A stretch of 64,000 nucleotides of DNA from the NCBI GenBank assembly GCA_964630925.1, contig CAZVZK010000017.1:1-64000 (forward strand). Direction: 5' to 3'. This DNA comes from RGDT01 sp964630925. Its GTDB lineage: Bacteria; Planctomycetota; Planctomycetia; Gemmatales; Gemmataceae. Shown here piece by piece: positions 8,174-17,075 of this stretch. How positions within the stretch are numbered: the first letter of the stretch is position 1; each line of letters begins with the position of its first letter. The notes beneath the pieces were generated by a model that saw nothing but the letters and a program-made list of their open reading frames with translations, was not told the origin of the DNA and did no database searches. The position numbers were made by a program, and so were the translations under genes.

Positions 8174-8815
8174 ATGCCGCGTGCCGCGAGGAAGGTGCCG
8201 AAGTACATGGGCGATCTGCTGCACGACCTGGGCGATATCCCGCCGGCCCGCGTCCGCCTCACCCCACCGCCGGGCGGGGCGACCGAGACGCATCTCCTGG
8301 CCGTCGAAAAACGCGAGGGCGTCACCTGCGAGCTGGTCGATGGCACCCTGGTGGAGAAGCCCGTGGGCCTACTCGAATCGAGCCTCTCCTCCCGCCTCAG
8401 CCGGCTCCTCGACGAGTACCTCGACACCAACCCCATCGGCTTCATCGCCGGCGAACAGGGGCTGTACCGTCTGATGAAGGGCCTCATCCGCGTGCCGGAC
8501 GTCTCCTTCGTGCGATACTCGAAGCTCCCCGGCGGGCGAATCCCGGCGAAGCTCACGGACCTCGCCCCGTGCCTGGCCGTCGAGATCCTCAGCCCGTCGA
8601 ACACCTCCAGGGAGATGAAACGCAAGCTCAAGGAGTACTTCCTGGCGGGGACGGAGCTGGTGTGGATCATCGACCCCGACACGCGCGAGGTGCGTGTCCA
8701 CGCGTCCCCCGACACCTCCACGGCCATCGGCCCCCCCGGCACGCTCGACGGCGGCGCCGTCCTGCCGGGCCTCGCGTTGCCCGTCGCGGCGATCTTCGCG
8801 CGGCTGCCGGCCTGA
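8174..8815 (+). CDS. Uma2-family PD-(D/E)XK nuclease-like protein
   Basis: 213 residues from ATG 8174; codons upstream of this Met are poor, and a GATAAT -10-like box lies about 25 bases before it. Uma2 hallmarks appear in order: an N-terminal EGVTCELVDGTLV, PDVSF (about residue 113), then VEILSPSN and a Lys-rich helix ending in EYF, followed by VWIIDP. The PD...E...K residues of the restriction-endonuclease fold are kept. These genes are strongly expanded in planctomycetes and cyanobacteria; their biological role is not settled. The gene lies between the 3' end of the TROVE/vWA gene and a partial copy of that same 3' end, as cargo would. Confidence 0.88.
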   Translation: MPRAARKVPKYMGDLLHDLGDIPPARVRLTPPPGGATETHLLAVEKREGVTCELVDGTLVEKPVGLLESSLSSRLSRLLDEYLDTNPIGFIAGEQGLYRLMKGLIRVPDVSFVRYSKLPGGRIPAKLTDLAPCLAVEILSPSNTSREMKRKLKEYFLAGTELVWIIDPDTREVRVHASPDTSTAIGPPGTLDGGAVLPGLALPVAAIFARLPA

Positions 8816-8846
8816 TGCTCCCGCTCTCGGGCGCATGGTGTCGCTG

Positions 8847-8900
8847 ATGGACACGCCGCTGCCGGAGCGCGAGGGGGGCGAGGTTGCGCCTGGAGCGTGA
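8847..8900 (+). pseudogene. orphan copy of the TROVE/vWA gene 3' end
   Basis: Bases 8847-8880 match 8069-8102, the end of the TROVE/vWA gene, at about 30 of 34 positions and in the same reading frame (MDTPLPERE versus MDTPLPERK). The frame then continues a few codons to TGA 8898-8900. Nothing upstream supplies the rest of the gene. It begins about 30 bases after the Uma2 stop. Confidence 0.6.
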
Positions 8901-8940
8901 GCGGCTCTCGGCGAGCAGGGCCGCGTCAGCGCCCCGAGTG
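8900..8940 (+). repeat. dispersed repeat, copy 1 (AGCGGCTCTC plus 23-nt core)
   Basis: Bases 8900-8909 and the 23-base core 8918-8940 (containing GCGTCAGCGCCCCGAGTG) recur exactly at 54258-54267 and 54290-54312. The spacer between the two blocks differs in length. It is non-coding in both places. Confidence 0.7.
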
Positions 8941-9005
8941 ATCCGCCAGCCACGGGCCGCCGCGCACTTGCTCCGCCGTGCCTCAGCACCTCCCGCCGTG
9001 CGCCC

Positions 9006-9179
9006 CTACCGCCGCACCGGCGGCGGGGGGGGCGCGGTGCCGCCGATGCGGATCGGCGTCTTGCACAGCAGGCACGGGAGCACCTTGCCGCGGTCGTGCT
9101 CCTCGACCAGCATGTACTTCTTGCACTTCGGGTTGGGGCACTGGACGGCGAAAACGCCGCCGGGGGCCGATCCGTCCAT
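9006..9179 (-). CDS. small zinc-ribbon protein, 57 aa
   Basis: ATG 9179 to TAG 9006, 57 residues. It has two metal-binding knuckles, CPNPKC (C-x4-C) and CLLC (C-x2-C), separated by about 17 residues that include a KY/E/H-rich hairpin. This is the zinc-ribbon arrangement seen at the N-terminus of many planctomycete proteins (compare the 17076 gene). The C-terminus is Pro-rich. The start lies 8 bases after the TGA of the Hsp70-like gene, and AGGTGACGG overlaps that stop, so translation is probably coupled. The protein could be a zinc-binding accessory to the Hsp70-like protein; that is inference from spacing only. Confidence 0.7.
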   Translation of the reverse strand: MDGSAPGGVFAVQCPNPKCKKYMLVEEHDRGKVLPCLLCKTPIRIGGTAPPPPPVRR

Positions 9180-9187
9180 CCGTCACC

Positions 9188-10765
9188 TCACTGGATACGC
9201 AGGCCACGCACGAAGTCGGCCTCGCGCGCGACCTCCTCGTCCGACAGGCCGCTGGCGCGGTGGATCACCGTGTGGGCCATCCGCCCGCTCGTCATGTCCA
9301 GGGCCATCACGTCGATCAGGCCGTTGCTCGCCACCCCGTAACGCACCTGGATGGGGGCGCCCTTGGGCATGCCCGGCGGCAGGCCGTCGATCCAGCACTC
9401 GCCGATGGGGATGCAGTGGCTGGCGTCGCGGGCGTCGCCCTGGAGGACGCGGACACGCACGCGCTCCATGCCCTCGCGGCTGGTGTAGAAGACGCGGCTG
9501 TTGGCCGTCGGCAGCATGGTGTTCTTGGGCACCAGCACCTCGTTGACGAGGCCCTCGCCCTGACGGGCCTCCGTCCCCAGGCTGTGGGCGTTCACGTTGA
9601 TCTCCACCACCTCGCCGAGCAGGCGGGCCGCCTCGTCGCCGAGCAGGCCGACATCCTCGGGGGAGTGGGCGGCGACGATGCCGGCGTGGATGGCGGCGCC
9701 GCGGGCGACCACCTCACTGACGGCCAGGGAGCTGTCGGGGGACTTGCCGGTCAGCTCGGCGAGCATGCGGCCCGTCATGGGCATGTGCGTCGAGCCGCCC
9801 ACCATGAGCACGCGGTCCACGCGGTCCCACGTCAGGCCGGCCTGACGCAACACCTGCTGGCACGTCAGCCGCGTGCGGATGAGCAGGTCGCTGGTCATGG
9901 ACTCGAAGTCGGAGCGGGAGAGGGGCAGGGTCATGACCTTGCCGCCGTGGGTGGCGGTGATGTTGGCCTGGGGCAGGCGGCTGAGGGTGCGTTTGGCGCG
10001 TTCGGCGCTGGCCCGCAGGGCGATGTGGGAGAGCGGGTCGGTGCGCGGGTCCACGCCGTGCTTGTCGAGGAACATTTTGGAGACGTGATCGACGATGCGG
10101 TCGTCCCAGTCCTTGCCGCCGAGGCGTACGTCGCCCTCGATGGCGAGGGTCTGGAAATGGTTCTTCTCGAGGCGGACGAGGGTGACGTCGAAGGTGCCGC
10201 CGCCGAGGTCGTACACGAGGACGGTGCGCCCCTCGCCGGGGAGCTGGGGGACGGGTGGCGACGAGCCGGAGAGGTCGCGCGGGGGGGTGAAGGAGTAGGC
10301 GAGGGCGGCGGCGGTGGGCTCGTCGAGGATGTCGAGGACGTCGAGGCCGGCGATGCGGCCCGCGTCCTTGGTGGCCTTGCGGCGTGTGTCGTCGAAGTAG
10401 GCGGGGACGGTGATGACGGCCTTGGAGATGGGGCCGATGCGCTGCTCGGCGTCCTGGACGAGCTTGCGGAGGATGATGGCGGAGAGGGTCTCGGGGCGGA
10501 AGTCGCGGCCGGCGACGGCCTGCCCGAAGGAGGGCTCGCCCATGCGGCGTTTGACCAGGGTGGCGGCGCGTGCGGGGGAGGAGAGGGCCTCGTCGAGGGC
10601 GGGCTGGCCGACGACGGCGGCGCCGTCGTCGAGGAGGACGACCGCGCTGGGCGTCAGCATGTCGTTGTCCGAGTTGGGTATGGTGACGGGGTGGCCGCGG
10701 CCGTCGAGGGTGGCGATGGCGGAGAACGTGGTGCCGAGGTCGATGCCGACCAGGTTAGCGGCCAT
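9188..10765 (-). CDS. Hsp70 (DnaK)-like ATPase, short form without lid
   Basis: 525 residues from ATG 10765, with GTGAGG eight bases upstream. The actin-like ATPase domain is complete: phosphate-1 GIDLGTTF (7-14), phosphate-2 VYDLGGGTFDV (about 180) and adenosine motif VGGSTHMP (about 315). After about residue 385 there is a beta-rich substrate-binding-like part. The protein ends near where DnaK's alpha-helical lid would begin, so it is about 110 residues shorter than DnaK (about 640). It is probably a specialised Hsp70 paralogue with altered client handling; no DnaJ or GrpE gene is adjacent. A 57-aa zinc ribbon follows immediately and is likely co-translated. The genome presumably carries a normal dnaK elsewhere, so no symbol is given. 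Confidence 0.85.
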   Translation of the reverse strand: MAANLVGIDLGTTFSAIATLDGRGHPVTIPNSDNDMLTPSAVVLLDDGAAVVGQPALDEALSSPARAATLVKRRMGEPSFGQAVAGRDFRPETLSAIILRKLVQDAEQRIGPISKAVITVPAYFDDTRRKATKDAGRIAGLDVLDILDEPTAAALAYSFTPPRDLSGSSPPVPQLPGEGRTVLVYDLGGGTFDVTLVRLEKNHFQTLAIEGDVRLGGKDWDDRIVDHVSKMFLDKHGVDPRTDPLSHIALRASAERAKRTLSRLPQANITATHGGKVMTLPLSRSDFESMTSDLLIRTRLTCQQVLRQAGLTWDRVDRVLMVGGSTHMPMTGRMLAELTGKSPDSSLAVSEVVARGAAIHAGIVAAHSPEDVGLLGDEAARLLGEVVEINVNAHSLGTEARQGEGLVNEVLVPKNTMLPTANSRVFYTSREGMERVRVRVLQGDARDASHCIPIGECWIDGLPPGMPKGAPIQVRYGVASNGLIDVMALDMTSGRMAHTVIHRASGLSDEEVAREADFVRGLRIQ

Positions 10766-10802
10766 GCCGGGCCTCACTGCCAGGGGCGGGGGGCGCATGG
10801 TT

Positions 10803-10814
10803 GATTGTAGCAGG
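10803..10814 (-). promoter_or_regulatory. extended -10 promoter element of the Hsp70-like gene
   Basis: On the minus strand the sequence reads CCTGCTACAATC, an extended -10 (TGC-TACAAT). It is about 38 bases before the ATG at 10765, leaving room for a leader and ribosome binding site. No good -35 box is seen 17 bases further up, as expected for an extended -10. The same 12 bases recur before the DUF1152 gene. The rest of 10766-11100 (335 bases, very G-rich on the plus strand) shows no gene. Confidence 0.45.
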
Positions 10815-11100
10815 ACGCGGCGGGTGGGGCCTGGGGTGGGGCGTTGGCGTGGGCGCGGGGGGGGCGAGCCCGGGGTGTGCGCGGCGTGGTGGGGAGCGCC
10901 CCGCTGTGCGTCGCGACGACCTCGTGGGGGCGATGGTGGCCGATGGGTGACGCGGGGGGCACGCGGGGGGCTTGCCCTACGGGAAAACCGCGCCCTGTCG
11001 CTCACTGTCTGTTGAAACTTCATCGTTCGTTTGGCAGGATGCGCGGTGGTGGATTCTGTCCGGCATCATCAGGGCGATCGGACACAGGACAGGTGCGAGG

Positions 11101-12075
11101 ATGGCAGGCAAGAACAACGGCGTGGCGGACAACGCCCACGCCAACTGCGCGGCGGCCAACGGTCACGCGAACGGCGTGGCGGGTGGCGGGCGGCCCGCCT
11201 TTCCGCCCGCCACCCCCTCCCCTACCATCTCTCTTGTGCGCATCGACAAGACCCACAAGTGGTGGATCATCATCACCGCGGCCATCGCCGCCGCGGCCGT
11301 CCTGCTCCACCTCTTCCTCGGCTGGAACACGCCCAACGGCCTCTCCGGCGGCACCCGCGTCGGCCTCTGGTTCGGCGTCGCCGGCTCCCTCCTCATGCTC
11401 TTCGTCGGCTCCCTCTCCGCCCACCGCAGGCTCGCCGCCGTCCGGTGGATCCCACGCCGGTGGCTGGGCCGCCGACAGGACTGGCTCCGCGCCCACCTCT
11501 GGCTCGGCCTGCTCAGCGTCGTCCTCGTCCTCGTCCACTCCAACTACCGCGTCGGCGGCCCCCTCACCCTCGCCCTCTGGGTCGTCCTCGCGATCACCAC
11601 CCTCTCGGGCATCGTCGGCGCCGCCCTCCAGCACGCCCTCCCACGCGCCCTCACCACCACCGTCCCCGACGAGGCCCCCTACGAGCAGATCCCCCACCTC
11701 TGCCGCCGCATGCGCGAGGACGCCGACGAGGCCCACGCCTGTGTCACCAGCCTGCCGCCACGCGCCGCCAAGGAGTTCACCGCCGTCTACGAGCAGGCCC
11801 GCGAATTCCTGGGCGAGAAGTACCTCCCCCGCTCCCCCTTCGCCGACCCCCTCGGCGCCGAGACACGCTTCGGCCGCGTCCGCACCGTGCCGGGCATCGA
11901 CCCCGCCCTCGACGCCCTCGCCCGCCTCGAGCTGCTGTGCCGCGAACGCCGCTCCCTCGGCGAGCAGGAGCGGATGCACGCCTGGCTGCACTACTGGCTC
12001 CTCGCCCACGTCCCCATCACCCTGGCCCTGCTCATCCTAGGCGTCGCCCACGCCGTCCTCGCGGTCTACTGGTAG
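11101..12075 (+). CDS. polytopic membrane protein, b-type cytochrome-like
   Basis: 324 residues from ATG 11101 (GCGAGG just before it; upstream in-frame codons look non-coding). After a hydrophilic Asn/His/Ala-rich N-terminus of about 55 residues there are four to five transmembrane helices: about 57-78, 90-106, 133-150, 155-175, and a C-terminal pair of hydrophobic stretches. Several helices carry His at positions suited to bind haem (RAHLWLG, LVHSNYR; HAWLHYW, LLAHVP, VAHAVL). A roughly 115-residue soluble segment separates the third and last parts. The next gene, 9 bases on, is a membrane-anchored deca-haem cytochrome c. I infer a quinol-oxidising or electron-relay membrane partner for that cytochrome. 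Haem binding is inferred from His placement only. Confidence 0.6.
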   Translation: MAGKNNGVADNAHANCAAANGHANGVAGGGRPAFPPATPSPTISLVRIDKTHKWWIIITAAIAAAAVLLHLFLGWNTPNGLSGGTRVGLWFGVAGSLLMLFVGSLSAHRRLAAVRWIPRRWLGRRQDWLRAHLWLGLLSVVLVLVHSNYRVGGPLTLALWVVLAITTLSGIVGAALQHALPRALTTTVPDEAPYEQIPHLCRRMREDADEAHACVTSLPPRAAKEFTAVYEQAREFLGEKYLPRSPFADPLGAETRFGRVRTVPGIDPALDALARLELLCRERRSLGEQERMHAWLHYWLLAHVPITLALLILGVAHAVLAVYW

Positions 12076-12084
12076 AGGCCCACC

Positions 12085-13416
12085 ATGCCCTCGGAAGTCC
12101 GCTCCCCCCGCACCCTCGCCAGCTGGCTCGAGCTGGACTACTTCCGCCGCCGCCGCCTCTTCTCCGCCTGGTGGTGGTGGATCCTCGGGGGCGCCGCCGC
12201 CGGCGCCCTCGCCCTCGTGGGCGTCTACGCCGCCTCCGGCAAACGGGCCTTCCAGGCCGGCCCCGTCTCCCACCCCCACGCCCTGTTCAACGACGACTGC
12301 GGCAAGTGCCACGAGAAGGCCTTCACCACCGTCACACGCCTCTGGGCCGGCGACTCCGTCGGGACCGTCACCGACAACGCCTGCGTCAAGTGCCACGCCG
12401 GCCCGCCCCACCACGGCGCCGTCGGACGCTGCGTGGACTGTCACAAGGAGCACCGCGGCCACGAGACCCTGATGCGCCACGGCGAGGGGAAGTGCGTCCA
12501 GTGCCACAGGGACCTCGGGCCCCCCGGCGAGAAGCGCACCGACATCGAGCGTTCGGTAACGGCGTTCACGAAAGGCGGCCACCCCGAGTTCCGCACCCCC
12601 ACCCCGCGTGTCCGCCGCTTCCCCCACGACACGCACCTCCCCCAGCTGACCGACCCAAAGAGCCGCGGGGTCCTCATGCCGGCACGCGACCCCGACGGCA
12701 AGGGCGTCTTCAAGAAGCTCGAATGCGCCGACTGCCACGAGCCCGACGCCGGCGGCAAGTTCATGAAGCCCATCTCCTTCGACCGCCATTGCCAGGAGTG
12801 CCACCCGCTGGGAGCGCAGCTGAAGGGCGAGTGGAAGGGGGCGGAGATGCTCGCCCAGGCCCGCGCCTTCGCCCGCGAGCGCATCGCCCACCCGCGGCGC
12901 GGGCAGGGGGCCTCCGTGACCCGCGGCTCCCTGCGCGACGCCCTCACCCGCTTCATCACCACGGACGGCCACAAGGCGTTCCTCGGCCCCGGCGGCGAGG
13001 CGCCGCGCCCCCTGCCGGACCGCGACCCGCCGCCGGGGGAGGGCGTGACGAAGGAGCAGTTCTCCTGGGTGAACGGCCAGATGAAGGAAATGGACCGCAC
13101 CGTCTTCTACGGCAAGGGCGGCTGCGCCTACTGCCATCAGATGGGCGAGGACAAGGCCGGCCTGCCGCAGGTGATCAAGCCCGACATCCCGTCGCGGTGG
13201 TGGGACCGTGCCGTCTTCCGCCACGACGCCCACCTGAAGCTCGACAACCTGAGCTGCATCGACTGCCACGACGCCAGGGCGAGCACGAAGACCAGCGCCG
13301 TGATGCTCCCCACGATGGACAAGTGCCTGGAGTGCCACGACACCGCCAAGCGCGCCAGCGCACGCTCCGGGTGCGTGCAGTGCCACATCTACCACGAGCG
13401 CGCCCCGGGCAAGTAG
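12085..13416 (+). CDS. membrane-anchored deca-haem c-type cytochrome
   Basis: 443 residues with exactly ten CxxCH haem-c motifs: CGKCH, CVKCH, CVDCH, CVQCH, CADCH, CQECH, CAYCH, CIDCH, CLECH and a second CVQCH. Extra His residues are spread between them as likely distal ligands. A single N-terminal transmembrane helix (about 28-50) follows a positively charged start, so the haem domain faces the periplasmic side. A middle segment of about 100 residues (between haems 6 and 7) lacks haem motifs and may be a separate domain. The gene follows the membrane b-type candidate by 9 bases. Together they look like a two-component quinol-to-periplasm electron conduit. The terminal acceptor is not encoded nearby. 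Confidence 0.85.
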   Translation: MPSEVRSPRTLASWLELDYFRRRRLFSAWWWWILGGAAAGALALVGVYAASGKRAFQAGPVSHPHALFNDDCGKCHEKAFTTVTRLWAGDSVGTVTDNACVKCHAGPPHHGAVGRCVDCHKEHRGHETLMRHGEGKCVQCHRDLGPPGEKRTDIERSVTAFTKGGHPEFRTPTPRVRRFPHDTHLPQLTDPKSRGVLMPARDPDGKGVFKKLECADCHEPDAGGKFMKPISFDRHCQECHPLGAQLKGEWKGAEMLAQARAFARERIAHPRRGQGASVTRGSLRDALTRFITTDGHKAFLGPGGEAPRPLPDRDPPPGEGVTKEQFSWVNGQMKEMDRTVFYGKGGCAYCHQMGEDKAGLPQVIKPDIPSRWWDRAVFRHDAHLKLDNLSCIDCHDARASTKTSAVMLPTMDKCLECHDTAKRASARSGCVQCHIYHERAPGK

Positions 13417-13451
13417 GCCGATTGAGCCTCCCGGATATCGGCACGGGGCGG

Positions 13452-15014
<1,563 letters not shown>

Positions 15015-15084
15015 GTCCACCCCGTGGTTCAAGCTCCCATCCCATGCTACCGCGCCGGGGCCCGTAGGGGAACCGGGCCGCCGC

Positions 15085-16038
15085 TCACAGCGGCAGCGGG
15101 CGGAACGGACGCGGGGCCGGGCGCGAAGCCTCCCAGCGCACGATCTCAGTGCGAACCTCGTCGTAGGTCTCCGTCGCCGCGATGCGCTCCAGGTACCGCA
15201 CGCGCCCGGCCACGGGCACCAGGTGGAAGGTCCAGTACAGGGCCATCAGCGGGTTGATGAACAGCTCGCTGCCCCAGGTGCGGTCCGTCGCGTGGTGGTC
15301 GCCGAAGTGGCCGGCGAGGGCGGAGAGGATCGAGCTGTTCACGATGCTGACGTATCGCGGCATCTGCGTGAAGACGTATTCGGACGCGCGGCGGAAGAGT
15401 CTGGCGCACGGCATCTCGTCCTGGAGGGAGAACGCGCCGAGGTAGGCGCCGGCGCGGGTGAGCTGGGCGACGGCCTCCAGGAAGTGGTGGTGGCAGACGC
15501 CGTGGTAGTGATCCACGCCGAAGCCGAGGCAGGCGAGGAGCTTGCGCGGGATGGGCAAGTCGTATGTCGCGGCGAGGCTGGCCACGTCCTCGTGGGGCGT
15601 GCCGAGGCCCTCCTCGTCGCCGCACATCAGGCTGTCGGTGCCGCCGTCGATGAGGATCAGGGTGTCGATGTTCAGGGTCGAGATGAGCGTCTCGTAGGCG
15701 CCGCGCAGGGGTGCGGCCCCGGTGCGCGGGAAGGCGTAGATAGGCACCTCCTCGCCCTGGAGGCGGAACCACCGGGAGAGGTAGCCCTCGGGGAAGTAGT
15801 TGATGTAGGCGGGGCCGCCGGAGTCGGCGGTGATCTCCCACAACGCGGGGCCGAGGCGGCTGGCCTGGCAGTGGTCGAGGGTGGTGAACGACAGGTTGGC
15901 GAGGAAGGGCGACTTGCCGGCGTCGCGGAGGGCGAAGTAGAGCGGCAGGCCGCAGAACACGTCGAAGCCCCCGCCGGCGCCGGCGACGAGGACGCGGCGG
16001 GCCGGCTCGAGGGCGGCGAGGAAGGGGAGGGTGATCAT
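15085..16038 (-). CDS. DUF1152 family protein
   Basis: 317 residues from ATG 16038. The N-terminal VLVAGAGGGFDVFCGLPL has the glycine-rich GGGG/GFD nucleotide-binding-like loop characteristic of DUF1152, and LILIDGGTDSLM in the middle is the second conserved block. Family members occur in archaea and scattered bacteria and have no assigned reaction; a Rossmann-like fold is probable. There is no signal peptide. The start has no ribosome binding site and sits only about 7 bases behind a TGCTACAAT box, so its mRNA may be leaderless. It lies between the kinase gene (71 bases downstream) and a small coding remnant upstream. Confidence 0.65.
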   Translation of the reverse strand: MITLPFLAALEPARRVLVAGAGGGFDVFCGLPLYFALRDAGKSPFLANLSFTTLDHCQASRLGPALWEITADSGGPAYINYFPEGYLSRWFRLQGEEVPIYAFPRTGAAPLRGAYETLISTLNIDTLILIDGGTDSLMCGDEEGLGTPHEDVASLAATYDLPIPRKLLACLGFGVDHYHGVCHHHFLEAVAQLTRAGAYLGAFSLQDEMPCARLFRRASEYVFTQMPRYVSIVNSSILSALAGHFGDHHATDRTWGSELFINPLMALYWTFHLVPVAGRVRYLERIAATETYDEVRTEIVRWEASRPAPRPFRPLPL

Positions 16039-16044
16039 GGGGGG

Positions 16045-16056
16045 GATTGTAGCAGG
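16045..16056 (-). promoter_or_regulatory. extended -10 element before DUF1152 gene
   Basis: The minus strand reads CCTGCTACAATC, identical over 12 bases to the element before the Hsp70-like gene (10803-10814). Here the ATG follows the box by about 7 bases, so transcription would start at or next to the start codon. Confidence 0.4.
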
Positions 16057-16086
16057 CCGACGCCGCCCGCGCTCCGGGGGAGGGGG

Positions 16087-16265
16087 TCAGGACATGAGCT
16101 CCTGGCTGTCGGGGGCGTGATCAGGCGAGAGGGCCTGGGACGCGTCGGCGGTGGCGACGGGGAAGATGGTGACGCGGACGATACAGAAGAGGAGGCCGAG
16201 GAAGGCGTGGCTGACGTCGGTGCGGTAGGATGGGTGCGGTAGGTTGTGATCGGAGGGGCCGATGT
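16087..16265 (-). pseudogene. possible gene 3' remnant
   Basis: A minus-strand frame ending at TGA 16087-16089 reads back through about 58 codons (YRTDVSHAFLGLLFC, VTIFPVATAD, DSQELMS) with strong G/C third-position preference. This is the coding style of this genome, but there is no start codon or ribosome binding site, and its upstream part runs into the divergent GNAT gene. I read it as the leftover 3' end of an unidentified gene. Chance antisense bias is the alternative. Confidence 0.3.
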
Positions 16266-16954
16266 CCGAGATCCTGTGCTGGGAGGGCCTCGACCCGGCG
16301 GCCGCGGAGGTGGAGGACGCACGCCGGCTCTACGAGGCCACGCAGCCCGCCGACGAACGCATCCCGTGGGAGTGGATCGTCGGCGGCGTGGCGCGGCGCG
16401 TCTCGTGGCGGCCCGGCGTGTGGTCGCCGCATCTGCTCTTGGCGTCGGGCGGTGGAGGGATCGCGGGGTTCTGCTGCGGGATGTCGCATCCGGGGTGGGG
16501 CGGGTATCTGTCTTACATCGGCACCCATGAGGGCCACCGGGGGCGGGGGATCGCGTCACGGCTCATCGAGCTGCTGGTGCGTGTTCTGCGCGTCGACGCG
16601 GCGGGGACGGGGGAGGACCTGCCGTTCGTCGTGTGGGAGAGCCGGCCCCCGCGCGACGGCGAGGACGCGGCGGCGTGGGTCGCCAGGCTGCGTCTGTTCG
16701 CGAAGGCGGGGGCGATGTGGATGCGCGGCGTGACGTTCCAGGCCGAGCGCTACGACGGCGGCGCGGGGGCGGTGCCCTTGCAGCTCTTCGTATTGCCCGT
16801 CGGGTCGTCGGCCATCGACCCGGCGGAGGTCGTGCGCGGCCTGGCGCGGCTGGTGTACCGGATGGAGGAGGGCCACCCGTTCCTGCTCGCGAGCACGCCG
16901 GGGCCGGGGGTGGAATTGGTGCCGGCCGGCGAGGCGGAAGGATTCCGCGGCTGA
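16262..16954 (+). CDS. GNAT-family N-acetyltransferase
   Basis: 230 residues from ATG 16262, with GGAGGGG seven bases upstream. The acetyl-CoA-binding motif A is clear: LSYIGTHEGHRGRGIASRL (about 81-99), with the R/H-x-x-G-R-G loop followed by a helix. The preceding beta strand (GIAGFCCGM) and the later region fit the fold, and the C-terminal ~70 residues are an extension. Substrate unknown. It is monocistronic as far as seen: the upstream neighbour is divergent and the next gene is 121 bases away. Confidence 0.8.
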   Translation: MSEILCWEGLDPAAAEVEDARRLYEATQPADERIPWEWIVGGVARRVSWRPGVWSPHLLLASGGGGIAGFCCGMSHPGWGGYLSYIGTHEGHRGRGIASRLIELLVRVLRVDAAGTGEDLPFVVWESRPPRDGEDAAAWVARLRLFAKAGAMWMRGVTFQAERYDGGAGAVPLQLFVLPVGSSAIDPAEVVRGLARLVYRMEEGHPFLLASTPGPGVELVPAGEAEGFRG

Positions 16955-17075
16955 GGCGGTCACAGACGCCTCCGGGGTGCGTCCTGGGGTGGGGCTGCTG
17001 CCCTTGCCGGCCCACGACGGCGGGGGTATGCTGCCCCCGCGAAAGGTCGCCTCACCATCCCCAGGAGGCACGCGG

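Noticed and set aside
8978..10804. Long plus-strand open frame opposite the Hsp70-like gene
   Set aside because: It is antisense to a gene with complete Hsp70 motifs, and its residues are the Gly/Ala/Val-rich pattern produced by GC-biased third positions.
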